Shown: positions 16,566 through 23,960 of the stretch, piece after piece
How the letters are laid out: each line of letters opens with the position of its first letter
Position numbering within the stretch: position 1 is the first letter of the stretch
Assembly (NCBI RefSeq): GCF_001984195.1
Contig: NZ_MTQN01000012.1
Span: 1,302,001-1,366,000 of the forward strand
Reading direction: 5' to 3'
Source of the DNA: Kribbella sp. ALI-6-A
GTDB taxonomy: Bacteria; Actinomycetota; Actinomycetes; Propionibacteriales; Kribbellaceae
Length of the DNA: 64,000 nucleotides
Made by a program: the position numbers and the translations under genes
Notes under the pieces: generated by a model
Told to the model about the DNA's origin: nothing
Databases searched by the model: none
What the model saw: the letters and a program-made list of their open reading frames with translations, nothing else

Positions 16566-17810
16566 CCGCGCGTAGACCACGGCACTCACCGCGAACCCGA
16601 GCACGATGAACGCGAGCACCGGGTACGACTTCCCGTCGTCGGGCAGGATCAGCGCGCCGAGCGCGGCCGCCGAGACCTGCCCGACGTTGAAGATCATGTC
16701 GTACAGCGAGAACACCCGGCCGCGGTAGACGTCGTCGACCTGCGTCTGGACCAGGGTGTCGACACTGATCTTCACGCCCTGGGCGCAGAAGCCGGTGAGG
16801 AACCCGGCGACGACCACCGCCGGCTGGGTGTAGAGGCCGCCGGGGAACGCGGTGATGACGGCGGCGGCCACGAACAGGACCGTGATCCAGCGCCGCAGCG
16901 TCAGCGCCCGGGTCGCCCAGGGAGTGACCAGCGCGGCGAGGAAAAGACCCGCTCCGACCGCGCCGGTGGCCAGCGCGAGCGCGCCGAACGCCTGGTCGAG
17001 CTGGTCCGGGCCGTAGAACTCGTTGCGGTAGAGCAGGATCATCGCGACCGTGATCAGGCCGAAGAAGAACCGCAGCGACCCGATCGCGGCCAGGCCGAGC
17101 GCGGCCTGACGGCGTGCGCGCAGATGCCGGCCGCCGTCCACGAGACCCTTCGCGATCCCGCGGATCGCCTCGGCCACACCGGGTTCGTCGCCGGTGAGGT
17201 CGGGCCCGAGCTGCCGCCGGCCGAGACGCAGTGCGAGCAGGGCCGCGACCAGGTAGACGGCGGACGTCGTACCGAGAACGGCGAGATCGGAGTCGGACAG
17301 CAGTTTCACACCCGCGCCGGCGCCGCCGCCGACGAGGAAGGCGGCGGTGCCCGACGTCGGCGTGACCGCGTTGGCCATCACCAGTTCGTCGGCGTCGACG
17401 ACGTGCGGCAACCCCGCAGACAGGCCGGAGAGCAGGAACCGGTTCACCCCGAGGGTGAGCAGCACAGCCAGGTAGAACGGGAGACCAGCGTTGCCGATAG
17501 CAACGATCGCCGCGACGACCAGCACCAGGACGGCGCGGGTGACGTTGGCACCGAAGAGGATCTGCCGCCGCGACCACCGGTCGAGCAGCACGCCGGTGAA
17601 CGGCCCGAGCACCGAGTACGGCAGCAGGGCGACGGCGAACAGCCCCGCGATCGCGGCCGCGTCCGGCGCCCGCTCGGGCGAGAACAGCACGTACGCCGCG
17701 AGCGCGACCTGGAACACGCCGTCGCCGAACTGCGAGCTGAGCCGGACGGCGAACAGCCGCCGGAAGTCACCCCGCCGCAGCAGCCTGCCCAGATCCCGGA
17801 TGAACTGCAC
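16473..17810 (-). CDS. MFS transporter
   Basis: 445 residues if translated from the GTG at 17808-17810 (VQFIRDLGRLLRRGDFRRLF), which fits the family start. Twelve hydrophobic segments are visible, with LLDRWSRRQILFGANVTRA as the cytosolic loop 2-3 signature and QTQVDDVYRGRVFSLYDM later. It is probably a drug or metabolite exporter; the substrate is not deducible. The last 31 codons, a hydrophilic tail after YARLSAPQRGDR, lie antisense inside the permease gene. Such a long convergent overlap is unusual and suggests that the stop was lost and replaced downstream. Confidence 0.85.
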   Translation of the reverse strand: MQFIRDLGRLLRRGDFRRLFAVRLSSQFGDGVFQVALAAYVLFSPERAPDAAAIAGLFAVALLPYSVLGPFTGVLLDRWSRRQILFGANVTRAVLVLVVAAIVAIGNAGLPFYLAVLLTLGVNRFLLSGLSAGLPHVVDADELVMANAVTPTSGTAAFLVGGGAGAGVKLLSDSDLAVLGTTSAVYLVAALLALRLGRRQLGPDLTGDEPGVAEAIRGIAKGLVDGGRHLRARRQAALGLAAIGSLRFFFGLITVAMILLYRNEFYGPDQLDQAFGALALATGAVGAGLFLAALVTPWATRALTLRRWITVLFVAAAVITAFPGGLYTQPAVVVAGFLTGFCAQGVKISVDTLVQTQVDDVYRGRVFSLYDMIFNVGQVSAAALGALILPDDGKSYPVLAFIVLGFAVSAVVYARLSAPQRGDRLDGRGFPGRVGAGEQPDQGAQ

Positions 17811-17900
17811 GCCTGCACTGTAGCCACAATGATTTTCGCCGCCGGTGGACCTCTGCTCTTGGGACACTCGAGCCACTGACCTCACAGGAAGGCCGATCGG

Positions 17901-18656
17901 TTGAGCCAGCAGACGAACGCCACCCCAGCGGTGACCGGTGACCGGGTGACCCGGAAGGTCCGGCGGCTCGCCGCGGAGTTCCCGGAGCTCGGGCGAGTGC
18001 GGCACGTCGAGGCCAATCCGCCGTCGCCGAAGGCGTGGGCGGTCACGCTCGGCTTCGTCGCCTTCTGCGTGATCGGGGCCGCCATCGGCAACGCCACGGT
18101 GGCCGGTGCGCTCGGCATGCTCCCGATCTGGTTGGCGATCTGCGGGGGAATCCTCTGGTACTACGGCGGGGAGAAGGTCGTCGTCTTCGACCGCGGGCTG
18201 CTGATCGGGTCGTTCGCGCCGTTCCTGCGGCCTCACGTGGTGCCGTTCGCCCAGTTCGCCGTCGGCTCGATCACGGCGGTGCGACCGGCGTGGAAGCTGG
18301 CTGCCATGCTGACGCCGCGGACCTCGCTCTTCACGGGCCGGAACACGATCTGGGCGTTCAACGGGGTGGCCTTCGTCGCGGTGTTCGGTCCGGTCGCACG
18401 GCGCAAGTACGTCGACGCGGCCGGGACCTTCAGCGGTCACGGTGCGCGGCCGAGCACCGCTATCGTCTGGTGGTTCGCCACCTGGCGGCAGCCCGATCGT
18501 CTGGTGAAGGCGCTGGAGGCGGCCCTGGTGGATCTCGGCCACCCGGTGGTCGGCCTCTCGCACCACGTGCTGCCGCTGGTCCGGATCAGCGGGAAGCCTG
18601 CCGACGCCGCCACTCAGGTTCCCCGGCTGGTGGCCGCGCTCGAGCAGTCGTTCTGA
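17901..18656 (+). CDS. hypothetical membrane protein
   Basis: 251 residues from a TTG start (17901) with AGGAAGG about ten bases upstream. A cytosolic N-terminus of about 50 residues is followed by two hydrophobic helices (WAVTLGFVAFCVIGAAIGNA and LGMLPIWLAICGGILWYYGG). The rest is a soluble domain containing KVVVFDRGLLIGS and GRNTIWAFNGVAFV, somewhat like PH-type domains of bacterial membrane proteins. No specific family is recognised. It stands alone between the MFS gene (divergent) and the DUF4188 gene (convergent, 13-base gap). Confidence 0.75.
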   Translation: MSQQTNATPAVTGDRVTRKVRRLAAEFPELGRVRHVEANPPSPKAWAVTLGFVAFCVIGAAIGNATVAGALGMLPIWLAICGGILWYYGGEKVVVFDRGLLIGSFAPFLRPHVVPFAQFAVGSITAVRPAWKLAAMLTPRTSLFTGRNTIWAFNGVAFVAVFGPVARRKYVDAAGTFSGHGARPSTAIVWWFATWRQPDRLVKALEAALVDLGHPVVGLSHHVLPLVRISGKPADAATQVPRLVAALEQSF

Positions 18657-18669
18657 GCGTCGTACCGGG

Positions 18670-19137
18670 TCAGCGCGCGAGCCGTTCGGCCGCAGTGGCG
18701 CCGCGGCGGCTCACCGGGACGACGCCGGCCACCGTGCCGAGGCCGAGCAGCGGCATGTTGCCGTAGATCGTCTCGGTGTGACCGGCCGGCACCACGAACG
18801 TCTCGTGCCAGATGCCGACGGCGCTGCCCTGGTAGGACTGCTTGTAGAACTCGACCCACGCCGGGCGATGCGTGCGCTGTGCGTCGTTGGCGAACGCCTG
18901 CAGCTTCTCGGCCGATTCCCAGTACTGCACCATCGTCACGCTGCGCAGCCCAGGGAACGTGCGGAAGCCGAGCAGACCACTGTCCGGGTCGGCGCTCAGT
19001 TCGCGCAGCATCGGCCCCATCGCGCGGGCGACCGGGAGCCAGCGGCGCAGGGCACGCAGTTTGTTCACCCGCATCCCGATCAGGAAGACCACCAGGTCTC
19101 CGTCGTACGCCGCCGTTTGCCGTCCTTCGATCATCAT
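18670..19137 (-). CDS. DUF4188 family protein
   Basis: 155 residues from the first of two tandem ATGs (19137 or 19134), with AAGGGG just upstream. It is a monooxygenase-like dimeric alpha/beta-barrel protein. The features VVFLIGMRVNKLRALRRW, GFRTFPGLRSVTMVQYWES, HRPAWVEFYKQS and WHETFVVPAGHTETIYGNMP match DUF4188. Members are annotated as fluorescence- or monooxygenase-like and their reaction is unknown. It is divergent from a MerR regulator across a perfect operator, so it is most likely induced by a small molecule through that regulator. Confidence 0.88.
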   Translation of the reverse strand: MMIEGRQTAAYDGDLVVFLIGMRVNKLRALRRWLPVARAMGPMLRELSADPDSGLLGFRTFPGLRSVTMVQYWESAEKLQAFANDAQRTHRPAWVEFYKQSYQGSAVGIWHETFVVPAGHTETIYGNMPLLGLGTVAGVVPVSRRGATAAERLAR

Positions 19138-19168
19138 CGCACCCCTTGGATAGTTCCGATACCCAATA

Positions 19169-19189
19169 TTGGAGAGTGGTACTCTCCAA
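19169..19189. promoter_or_regulatory. MerR operator between DUF4188 and merR genes
   Basis: TTGGAGAGT-ggt-ACTCTCCAA is a perfect 9-bp inverted repeat with a 3-base spacer, placed 18 bases before the merR ATG and 31 bases before the DUF4188 start. Its size and position are typical for MerR-family dimers. Confidence 0.8.
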
Positions 19190-19207
19190 AAGTCAACAGG
19201 AGGACGA

Positions 19208-19834
19208 ATGTGGATCGCGGAACTGTCCCGGCGGACCGACGTACCGGTGCCGACGATCAAGTACTACCTGCGCGAGGGCCTGCTCGCGCCGGGTGAGGCC
19301 GTCGGCGCCACCCGCAGCCGGTACGACGAGTCGCATGTGCGTCGGTTGCGGCTGATCCGGGCGCTGGTCGAGTCGGGCGGGCTGTCGCTGGCGCGCGTCC
19401 GTAGCGTGCTTGCCGAGGTGGACGAGGAGTCCCGTGACGTGCACGAGGTGCTCGGCGCGGCACACGGCGCGCTGATCCCGGACGACCTCACCGCGACGGT
19501 CGAGTCACGGCTGCGCGTCGACGAACTGATCGCGGAACACGGCTGGCTGGTCTTCGCCGAGTCGACCGACCGCATCCTGCTCGCCGGAGCGCTCGACGCG
19601 CTGGAGAAGGTCGGCTACCACCTGGACGACGACCTGCTGCAGGTCTACGCCAAGGCTGCGGCCGAGATCGCCGACGCGGAGGTCGCGCATCTGCCGTCAG
19701 GGGATCGGCAGAGCATGGTGGAGGCCACCGTGCTGGTCACCGCCCTCGGTGGACCCGTGCTGCTCGCCCTGCGGCGGCTGGCCCAGCAGAGCGCCTCCGC
19801 CAAGCGCTACGGCAGCTCGCACCTACCCGGCTGA
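19208..19834 (+). CDS. MerR-family regulator
   Basis: 208 residues from the ATG at 19208, with AGGAGG four bases upstream; an in-frame ATG at 19169 lies inside the operator and is unlikely to be used. The N-terminal winged helix (AELSRRTDVPVPTIKYYLREGLL) matches the MerR/SoxR class, including the PTIKYYLREGLL wing. The effector domain of about 120 residues is helical and lacks a cysteine metal site, so a small organic ligand is more likely than metal. It is divergent from DUF4188 with a shared palindrome, so it probably controls both genes. The 3' end overlaps the DUF6348 gene by 12 bases. Confidence 0.93.
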   Translation: MWIAELSRRTDVPVPTIKYYLREGLLAPGEAVGATRSRYDESHVRRLRLIRALVESGGLSLARVRSVLAEVDEESRDVHEVLGAAHGALIPDDLTATVESRLRVDELIAEHGWLVFAESTDRILLAGALDALEKVGYHLDDDLLQVYAKAAAEIADAEVAHLPSGDRQSMVEATVLVTALGGPVLLALRRLAQQSASAKRYGSSHLPG

Positions 19835-20518
19835 GGTCTGCACCAAGAGAAGGAAGGTCCGCGCGTAGGTCAGGTCGTCCACCGGACGAGGCCAGTCGAG
19901 CTCGGCGATCGCCGCACTGGCCGTCTCGTGCATCTCGCCGTTGACCCGGACCTCGGCCGTCTCAGAGCCCTCGCGACCGCCGAAGAAGACCTTGATGCCG
20001 ACCAGTTGCCCGCCGGTGAGCTGGAGATCCTTGGTCAGCACCGGTGCGAGGACCGGGGCGAGCAGATGGTCGCGCGCCCACAGTTGCGCTGCCTGGTGCT
20101 CGGCGCCGGTGCCCCATCCGACGATGCCGCCGTGGATCAGATGCCAGCCGGGGAAGCCGCCCGGGTCGTCGGCGCCGAAGTGCCCGGCGAAGGACCCGTC
20201 CTGGATGAGCAGCTCGAACACCGCGCTGCCCGTCGTACCGAGCCAGAGGTCGATCGCGCGGTCGACCGAGTCCTCGACGGAGTCGCCGTACCCGGCCACG
20301 CAGTCGGACAAGGTGGTCGTCTCGGGCCGGTCCAGGTTGAGCACGAAGTTCAGGTCGAGATGGCCGGCGTCGCCGCTGTGGTCCTCGCCGAGCGTGACGC
20401 CGACCGTGCCGGGGCCGCGCACCACGTCGCCGTCGACGCGCCACTCACGCCCCGAAGCCGCCGCCAGTTTCGCGGCCAGCTTGTCGAGGATCACGGGGTC
20501 GGGCAGCCGATCGGTCAT
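19823..20518 (-). CDS. DUF6348 family protein
   Basis: 231 residues, beginning MTDRLPDPVILDKLAAKL. Conserved-looking elements are DLNFVLNLDRPETTTLSDCVAGYG (in two parts), HLIHGGIVGWG and GIKVFFGGREGSETAEVRVNGE, which resemble DUF6348. It is predicted soluble, with no signal peptide or membrane helix. Function is unknown. Immunity or structural proteins of polymorphic toxin loci can look similar, but no toxin gene is adjacent. It is transcribed convergently with merR. Confidence 0.7.
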   Translation of the reverse strand: MTDRLPDPVILDKLAAKLAAASGREWRVDGDVVRGPGTVGVTLGEDHSGDAGHLDLNFVLNLDRPETTTLSDCVAGYGDSVEDSVDRAIDLWLGTTGSAVFELLIQDGSFAGHFGADDPGGFPGWHLIHGGIVGWGTGAEHQAAQLWARDHLLAPVLAPVLTKDLQLTGGQLVGIKVFFGGREGSETAEVRVNGEMHETASAAIAELDWPRPVDDLTYARTFLLLVQTSAG

Positions 20519-20531
20519 GCCGCGACCCTAG

Positions 20532-20594
20532 TACGCCGTACTCGGGCCGCCGCGGTACGCCGTGTCCGGCCCGCCGTGGTCCGCCGTACTCACG
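20532..20594. repeat. 24-bp tandem repeat, 2.6 copies
   Basis: TACGCCGT(A/G)(C/T)(T/C)CGG(G/C)CCGCCG(C/T)GG repeats at 20532-20555 and 20556-20579, with a partial copy from 20580. The third copy supplies the stop codon of the desaturase gene. Confidence 0.7.
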
Positions 20595-21522
20595 CTTGCG
20601 CGCGGGCCGCCTGCCGGGCTCGCAGCCGGTCGCGCTGCTCGACGAACCGCGACGCCTGCGCGTCCAGGTCGGTCATGAACTCGGCCAGCTCGTCGCGCGC
20701 CTTGGCGCCGTCGCCGCTCAGGTCGTCGCGCTCGAACACCTTCCACATCCGCAGGATCGGCGCGACCACCTCGTCGTGGTGCAGCCGCAGATCGTAGATG
20801 CCGGCCTTCGCGATCGTCACCGAGTTGCGGGCGAACCCCTCCATCGTCGCGCCCGGCATCGAGAAGTCCGCGACCTCGTTGGTGACCGCGCGCATGGTCT
20901 CGTTCGGCGCGATCTCGAACGCGGCCGAGACCAGGTTGCGGTAGAAGATCATGTGCAGGTTCTCGTCGGTGGCGATCCGGGCCAGCAGCTGGTCCGCGAT
21001 CGGGCAGCCGGTCGCCTTGCCGGTGTTGCGGTGCGAGACGCGGGTGGCCAGCTCCTGGAAGCTGACGTACGCGACGGCCTCCAGCATGTTCTTGTCGACC
21101 TGGTGCCCGGCGGTCATGTGCGCCATCCGGGCCACCTCGAGCTCGACCGGGTCCACGCCGCGGGTCACCACCAGGTAGTCGCGCAGCGCGATCCCGTGCC
21201 GGCCCTCCTCGGCGGTCCACCGGCCGACCCACGTCCCCCAGGCGCCGTCCAGCCCGAACTGGGTGGCGATCTCCCGGTGGTACGACGGCAGGTTGTCCTC
21301 GGTCAGCAGGTTCGTGATCATCGCGACCTTGGCCACCGGGTCCAGCCGCGACTGCTCCGGCGCCCAGTCCTCGCCCCCGAGGAACGCGAAGTCCCGGCCC
21401 TCGCTCCACGGCACGTAGTCGTGCGGGTTCCAGTCCTTGGTGATGCTCAGGTGCCGCTCGAGGTTCTCCTCGACGACAGGCTCGAGCTCGTGCAGCAGGT
21501 TCGTGACCAGCTTGTCGGACAC
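20590..21522 (-). CDS. acyl-[ACP] desaturase (DesA-type, diiron)
   Basis: 310 residues from a GTG start with AGAGGAA eight bases upstream. It is a ferritin-like diiron desaturase: metal ligands are visible in the first Glu region, in WTAEEGRHGIALRDYL (E-ExxH) and in RIATDENLHMIFYRNL (DExxH-like ENLH). The similarity is to actinobacterial DesA1/DesA2, which desaturate ACP- or CoA-bound acyl chains for membrane or mycolate-type lipids. Two tandem palindromes directly upstream suggest repression by a lipid-sensing TetR-type regulator encoded elsewhere. Confidence 0.92.
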   Translation of the reverse strand: MSDKLVTNLLHELEPVVEENLERHLSITKDWNPHDYVPWSEGRDFAFLGGEDWAPEQSRLDPVAKVAMITNLLTEDNLPSYHREIATQFGLDGAWGTWVGRWTAEEGRHGIALRDYLVVTRGVDPVELEVARMAHMTAGHQVDKNMLEAVAYVSFQELATRVSHRNTGKATGCPIADQLLARIATDENLHMIFYRNLVSAAFEIAPNETMRAVTNEVADFSMPGATMEGFARNSVTIAKAGIYDLRLHHDEVVAPILRMWKVFERDDLSGDGAKARDELAEFMTDLDAQASRFVEQRDRLRARQAARAQA

Positions 21523-21552
21523 CAGGGGTTCCTCTCGTCGGCGTCCCCCTAC

Positions 21553-21582
21553 CTTACGGCACCGTAAGTTACGGGACCGTAG
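21553..21582. promoter_or_regulatory. tandem palindromic operators upstream of the desaturase
   Basis: CTTACGG-CA-CCGTAAG (21553-21568) is followed directly by a second dyad, TACGG-GA-CCGTA (21570-21581). Both share the TACGG/CCGTA core. The pair lies 31 bases upstream of the desA GTG and overlaps the 3' end of the hydrolase gene. Sites of this shape are bound by TetR-type lipid regulators; the binder is not in the window. Confidence 0.7.
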
Positions 21583-22231
21583 GTTGTGCTGGATTATCTT
21601 TTTTGTAGCGTTCCAGCAGGTCGGCGAGTTCGACCGGGTGTCCGAGCATGGGGAAGTGGCCGCCGCTCACCTCGTCAGGTGTGATCCCCAGCCGCTCCTC
21701 GGTCACTCGGCGGAGGAAGTCCGGCGGGAACAGTCGGTCGTCGCGTGCGATCACTGCCCGCGTCGGCACCTTCGGCCAGGCGCGGAGCGGGCTCGGCTCG
21801 ACCATCGGCGCGCCCGACTGCGGCCGCAGTTCCCGCAGCGCCTCCTGCGCCAGCTCCGGCGGCAGATCGTGGAAGAAGGCGTCGATGGTCTCGTCCTCGC
21901 TCCACGGATAGTCCGTGTTCACCCACCACTGCTCCGCCGACTCGCCCGGCCGCGGCACCATGCCGGCCACCAGGACCAGCAGGTCCACGTCGATCCGCTC
22001 GCAGACCAGCGGCGCGGTCATTCCGCCGAGCGAGTGCGCGACCAGCGTCACGTCGCCGGCGTCGCCGATCGCCTCGATCACCACCTCGGCGTACTCGGCG
22101 AAGCCGGCGGTCGGGTGGTCGCACGGGAGGTCGACCGCGATCACCGAGTGCCCGCGCCGGCGCAGTTCGTCGGTCAGCGGGTGCCAGTGGTACGGCGTAC
22201 AGCCCGCGCCGGGAATCAGCACGTACGTCAT
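21569..22231 (-). CDS. alpha/beta hydrolase
   Basis: 220 residues from the ATG at 22231, with AAGGTG six bases upstream; a GTG at 22240 is an alternative. Alpha/beta-hydrolase features: YVLIPGAGCTPYHWHPL (oxyanion region), nucleophile elbow AHSLGGM (Ser near residue 69), and the catalytic His in GGHFPMLGHPVELADLL. It resembles the salicylate-esterase/HNL-like group. The 3' end overlaps the desaturase operators. The natural ester substrate is not deducible. Confidence 0.88.
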   Translation of the reverse strand: MTYVLIPGAGCTPYHWHPLTDELRRRGHSVIAVDLPCDHPTAGFAEYAEVVIEAIGDAGDVTLVAHSLGGMTAPLVCERIDVDLLVLVAGMVPRPGESAEQWWVNTDYPWSEDETIDAFFHDLPPELAQEALRELRPQSGAPMVEPSPLRAWPKVPTRAVIARDDRLFPPDFLRRVTEERLGITPDEVSGGHFPMLGHPVELADLLERYKKDNPAQPTVP

Positions 22232-22254
22232 GCGATGCACCTTATGGTGGGCCG

Positions 22255-22671
22255 GTGGACCGGTCCGTCTTTCCGCACTTCCACGCGATCACGACGCGGT
22301 GGAAGGACAACGACGTGTACGGGCACGTCAACAACGTCGAGTACTACAGCTTCTTCGACACCGTGATCAACGAGTTCCTGATCCGGTCCGGCGGGCTCGA
22401 CATCCACCGCGGGCCGGTGATCGGGCTGTGCGTGGAGTCGCAGTGCACGTTCAAGGCGTCGCTGGCGTTCCCGGACACGGTCGACGCGGGGTTGCGGGTG
22501 ACCAAGCTGGGGAACTCGAGCGTGACCTACGAGATCGGGCTGTTCCGCGCGGGCAGCGACGCGCCGGCCGCGCTCGGGCGGTTCGTGCACGTGTTCGTGG
22601 ACCGGGAGAACCGCCGGCCGGTCCCGCTGCCCGACGAGTTGCGCAGCGCGCTGGAGGGAATCGCCGGATGA
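22255..22671 (+). CDS. hotdog-fold acyl-CoA thioesterase
   Basis: 138 residues from a GTG at 22255, without a strong ribosome-binding site. A 4-hydroxybenzoyl-CoA-thioesterase-like hotdog fold is shown by TTRWKDNDVYGHVNNVEYYSF (Asp near residue 16 and the HVNN motif) and by GLCVESQCTFKASLAFPDTV. It hydrolyses acyl-CoAs in the cytosol. Its TGA overlaps the ATG of the following alcohol dehydrogenase gene, so the two work in one transcript. The start is divergent from the hydrolase gene with 23 bases between. Confidence 0.88.
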   Translation: MDRSVFPHFHAITTRWKDNDVYGHVNNVEYYSFFDTVINEFLIRSGGLDIHRGPVIGLCVESQCTFKASLAFPDTVDAGLRVTKLGNSSVTYEIGLFRAGSDAPAALGRFVHVFVDRENRRPVPLPDELRSALEGIAG

Positions 22672-23774
22672 TCGTGCAGGGTGCCGTACTGCGGGAGATG
22701 GGACTGCCTCAGCCGTACGCCGAGTCGCGGCCGCTGCGGATCGAGGAGGTTGAACTGGCCGCTCCCGGACCGGGGGAGCTGCTGGTCAGGGTGCGCGCCG
22801 CCGGGTTGTGCCACTCCGACCTGTCGGTGATCGACGGATCCCGGCCGCGGGTGATGCCGATGCTGCTCGGGCACGAGGCGACCGGCGAGGTGGTCCGGTC
22901 GGAGTCGCCGGCGTTCGCGCCGGGGGACACGGTCGGCTTCGCGTTCGTCCCCGCCTGCGGCGTCTGCGGGCCGTGTGCGGAAGGACGCGCGGCCCTGTGC
23001 GAACCGGGCGCGGCCGCGAACACCGCCGGCACGTTGCTCGGCGGCCCGCGGCGGCTGGACGGCGTCCACCATCACCTCGGCGTCTCCGGATTCGCCGACC
23101 ACGCGGTGGTGTCGGCCCGGTCGGCGGTGAAGATCGATCCGTCGCTGCCGCCGGAGATCGCGGCGCTGTTCGGGTGCGCGGTGATGACCGGCGTCGGCGC
23201 CGTCGTGAACACGGCCCGGGTCCAGGCCGGGCAGAGCGCGGTCGTCTTCGGTCTCGGCGGCGTCGGGTTGTCGGCGTTGCTCGGCGCGGTGCTGGTGGGC
23301 GCGCACCCGATCGTTGCCGTGGACGTCGTCCCGGAGAAGTTGCGCCTGGCCGAGTCGCTCGGTGCCACCGTGGCAATCGATGCCCGCGGCAACTCTCCGG
23401 TCGAGGCCGTACGGGAGGCGACCGCCGGCGGCGCGTACTACGCGTTCGAGACGGTCGGCAGCGCCGCGGTCCTGGAGCAGGCGTACGCGGCGACCCGCCG
23501 GGGCGGGACGACCGTCACGGTCGGGCTGCCGCATCCCTCGCAAACGTTGAGCATTTCGGCGGTCTCGCTGGTCGCCGAGGAGCGCACACTCAAGGGCTCC
23601 TACCTCGGATCAGCCGTTCCCAGCCGGGACATACCCCGCTACATCGCGCTGTACCAGGCCGGCCGCCTGCCGGTCGATCGGCTGCTCAGTTCCACCGTCG
23701 CGCTCGGTCAGCTGAACGAAGCCTTCGACGAACTGGCCGCCGGTACTTCGATCCGCCAGGTCCTCGTGCTCTGA
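22668..23774 (+). CDS. zinc-dependent MDR alcohol dehydrogenase
   Basis: 368 residues, start overlapping the thioesterase stop. Catalytic zinc ligands are in GLCHSDLSV (Cys) and LLGHEATGE (His, Glu). The structural-zinc loop has four cysteines in ACGVCGPCAEGRAALC. The Rossmann motif is GLGGVGLSALLG near residue 195. The pattern is that of class III/NAD-dependent MDR enzymes acting on alcohols or on thiol adducts such as mycothiol-linked formaldehyde; the exact substrate is open. Operon partner of the thioesterase. Confidence 0.93.
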   Translation: MIVQGAVLREMGLPQPYAESRPLRIEEVELAAPGPGELLVRVRAAGLCHSDLSVIDGSRPRVMPMLLGHEATGEVVRSESPAFAPGDTVGFAFVPACGVCGPCAEGRAALCEPGAAANTAGTLLGGPRRLDGVHHHLGVSGFADHAVVSARSAVKIDPSLPPEIAALFGCAVMTGVGAVVNTARVQAGQSAVVFGLGGVGLSALLGAVLVGAHPIVAVDVVPEKLRLAESLGATVAIDARGNSPVEAVREATAGGAYYAFETVGSAAVLEQAYAATRRGGTTVTVGLPHPSQTLSISAVSLVAEERTLKGSYLGSAVPSRDIPRYIALYQAGRLPVDRLLSSTVALGQLNEAFDELAAGTSIRQVLVL

Positions 23775-23960
23775 CCGAAGTTGCTCTCGCCTGCCAACGT
23801 GTCGGGAAAGGTAAATTCCGCGTCAGGACCGTATACAACGCGGCAACCTCTGGGGCAGGCTACGCACCGTGCGGATACGCCCACCGCACGTGAGGCAGGG
23901 ACCGTTCGAGCGCCGCCCGCGCACGCACGGTTCCCGAGGAGTCCCTGAGGAGGACCCCCC

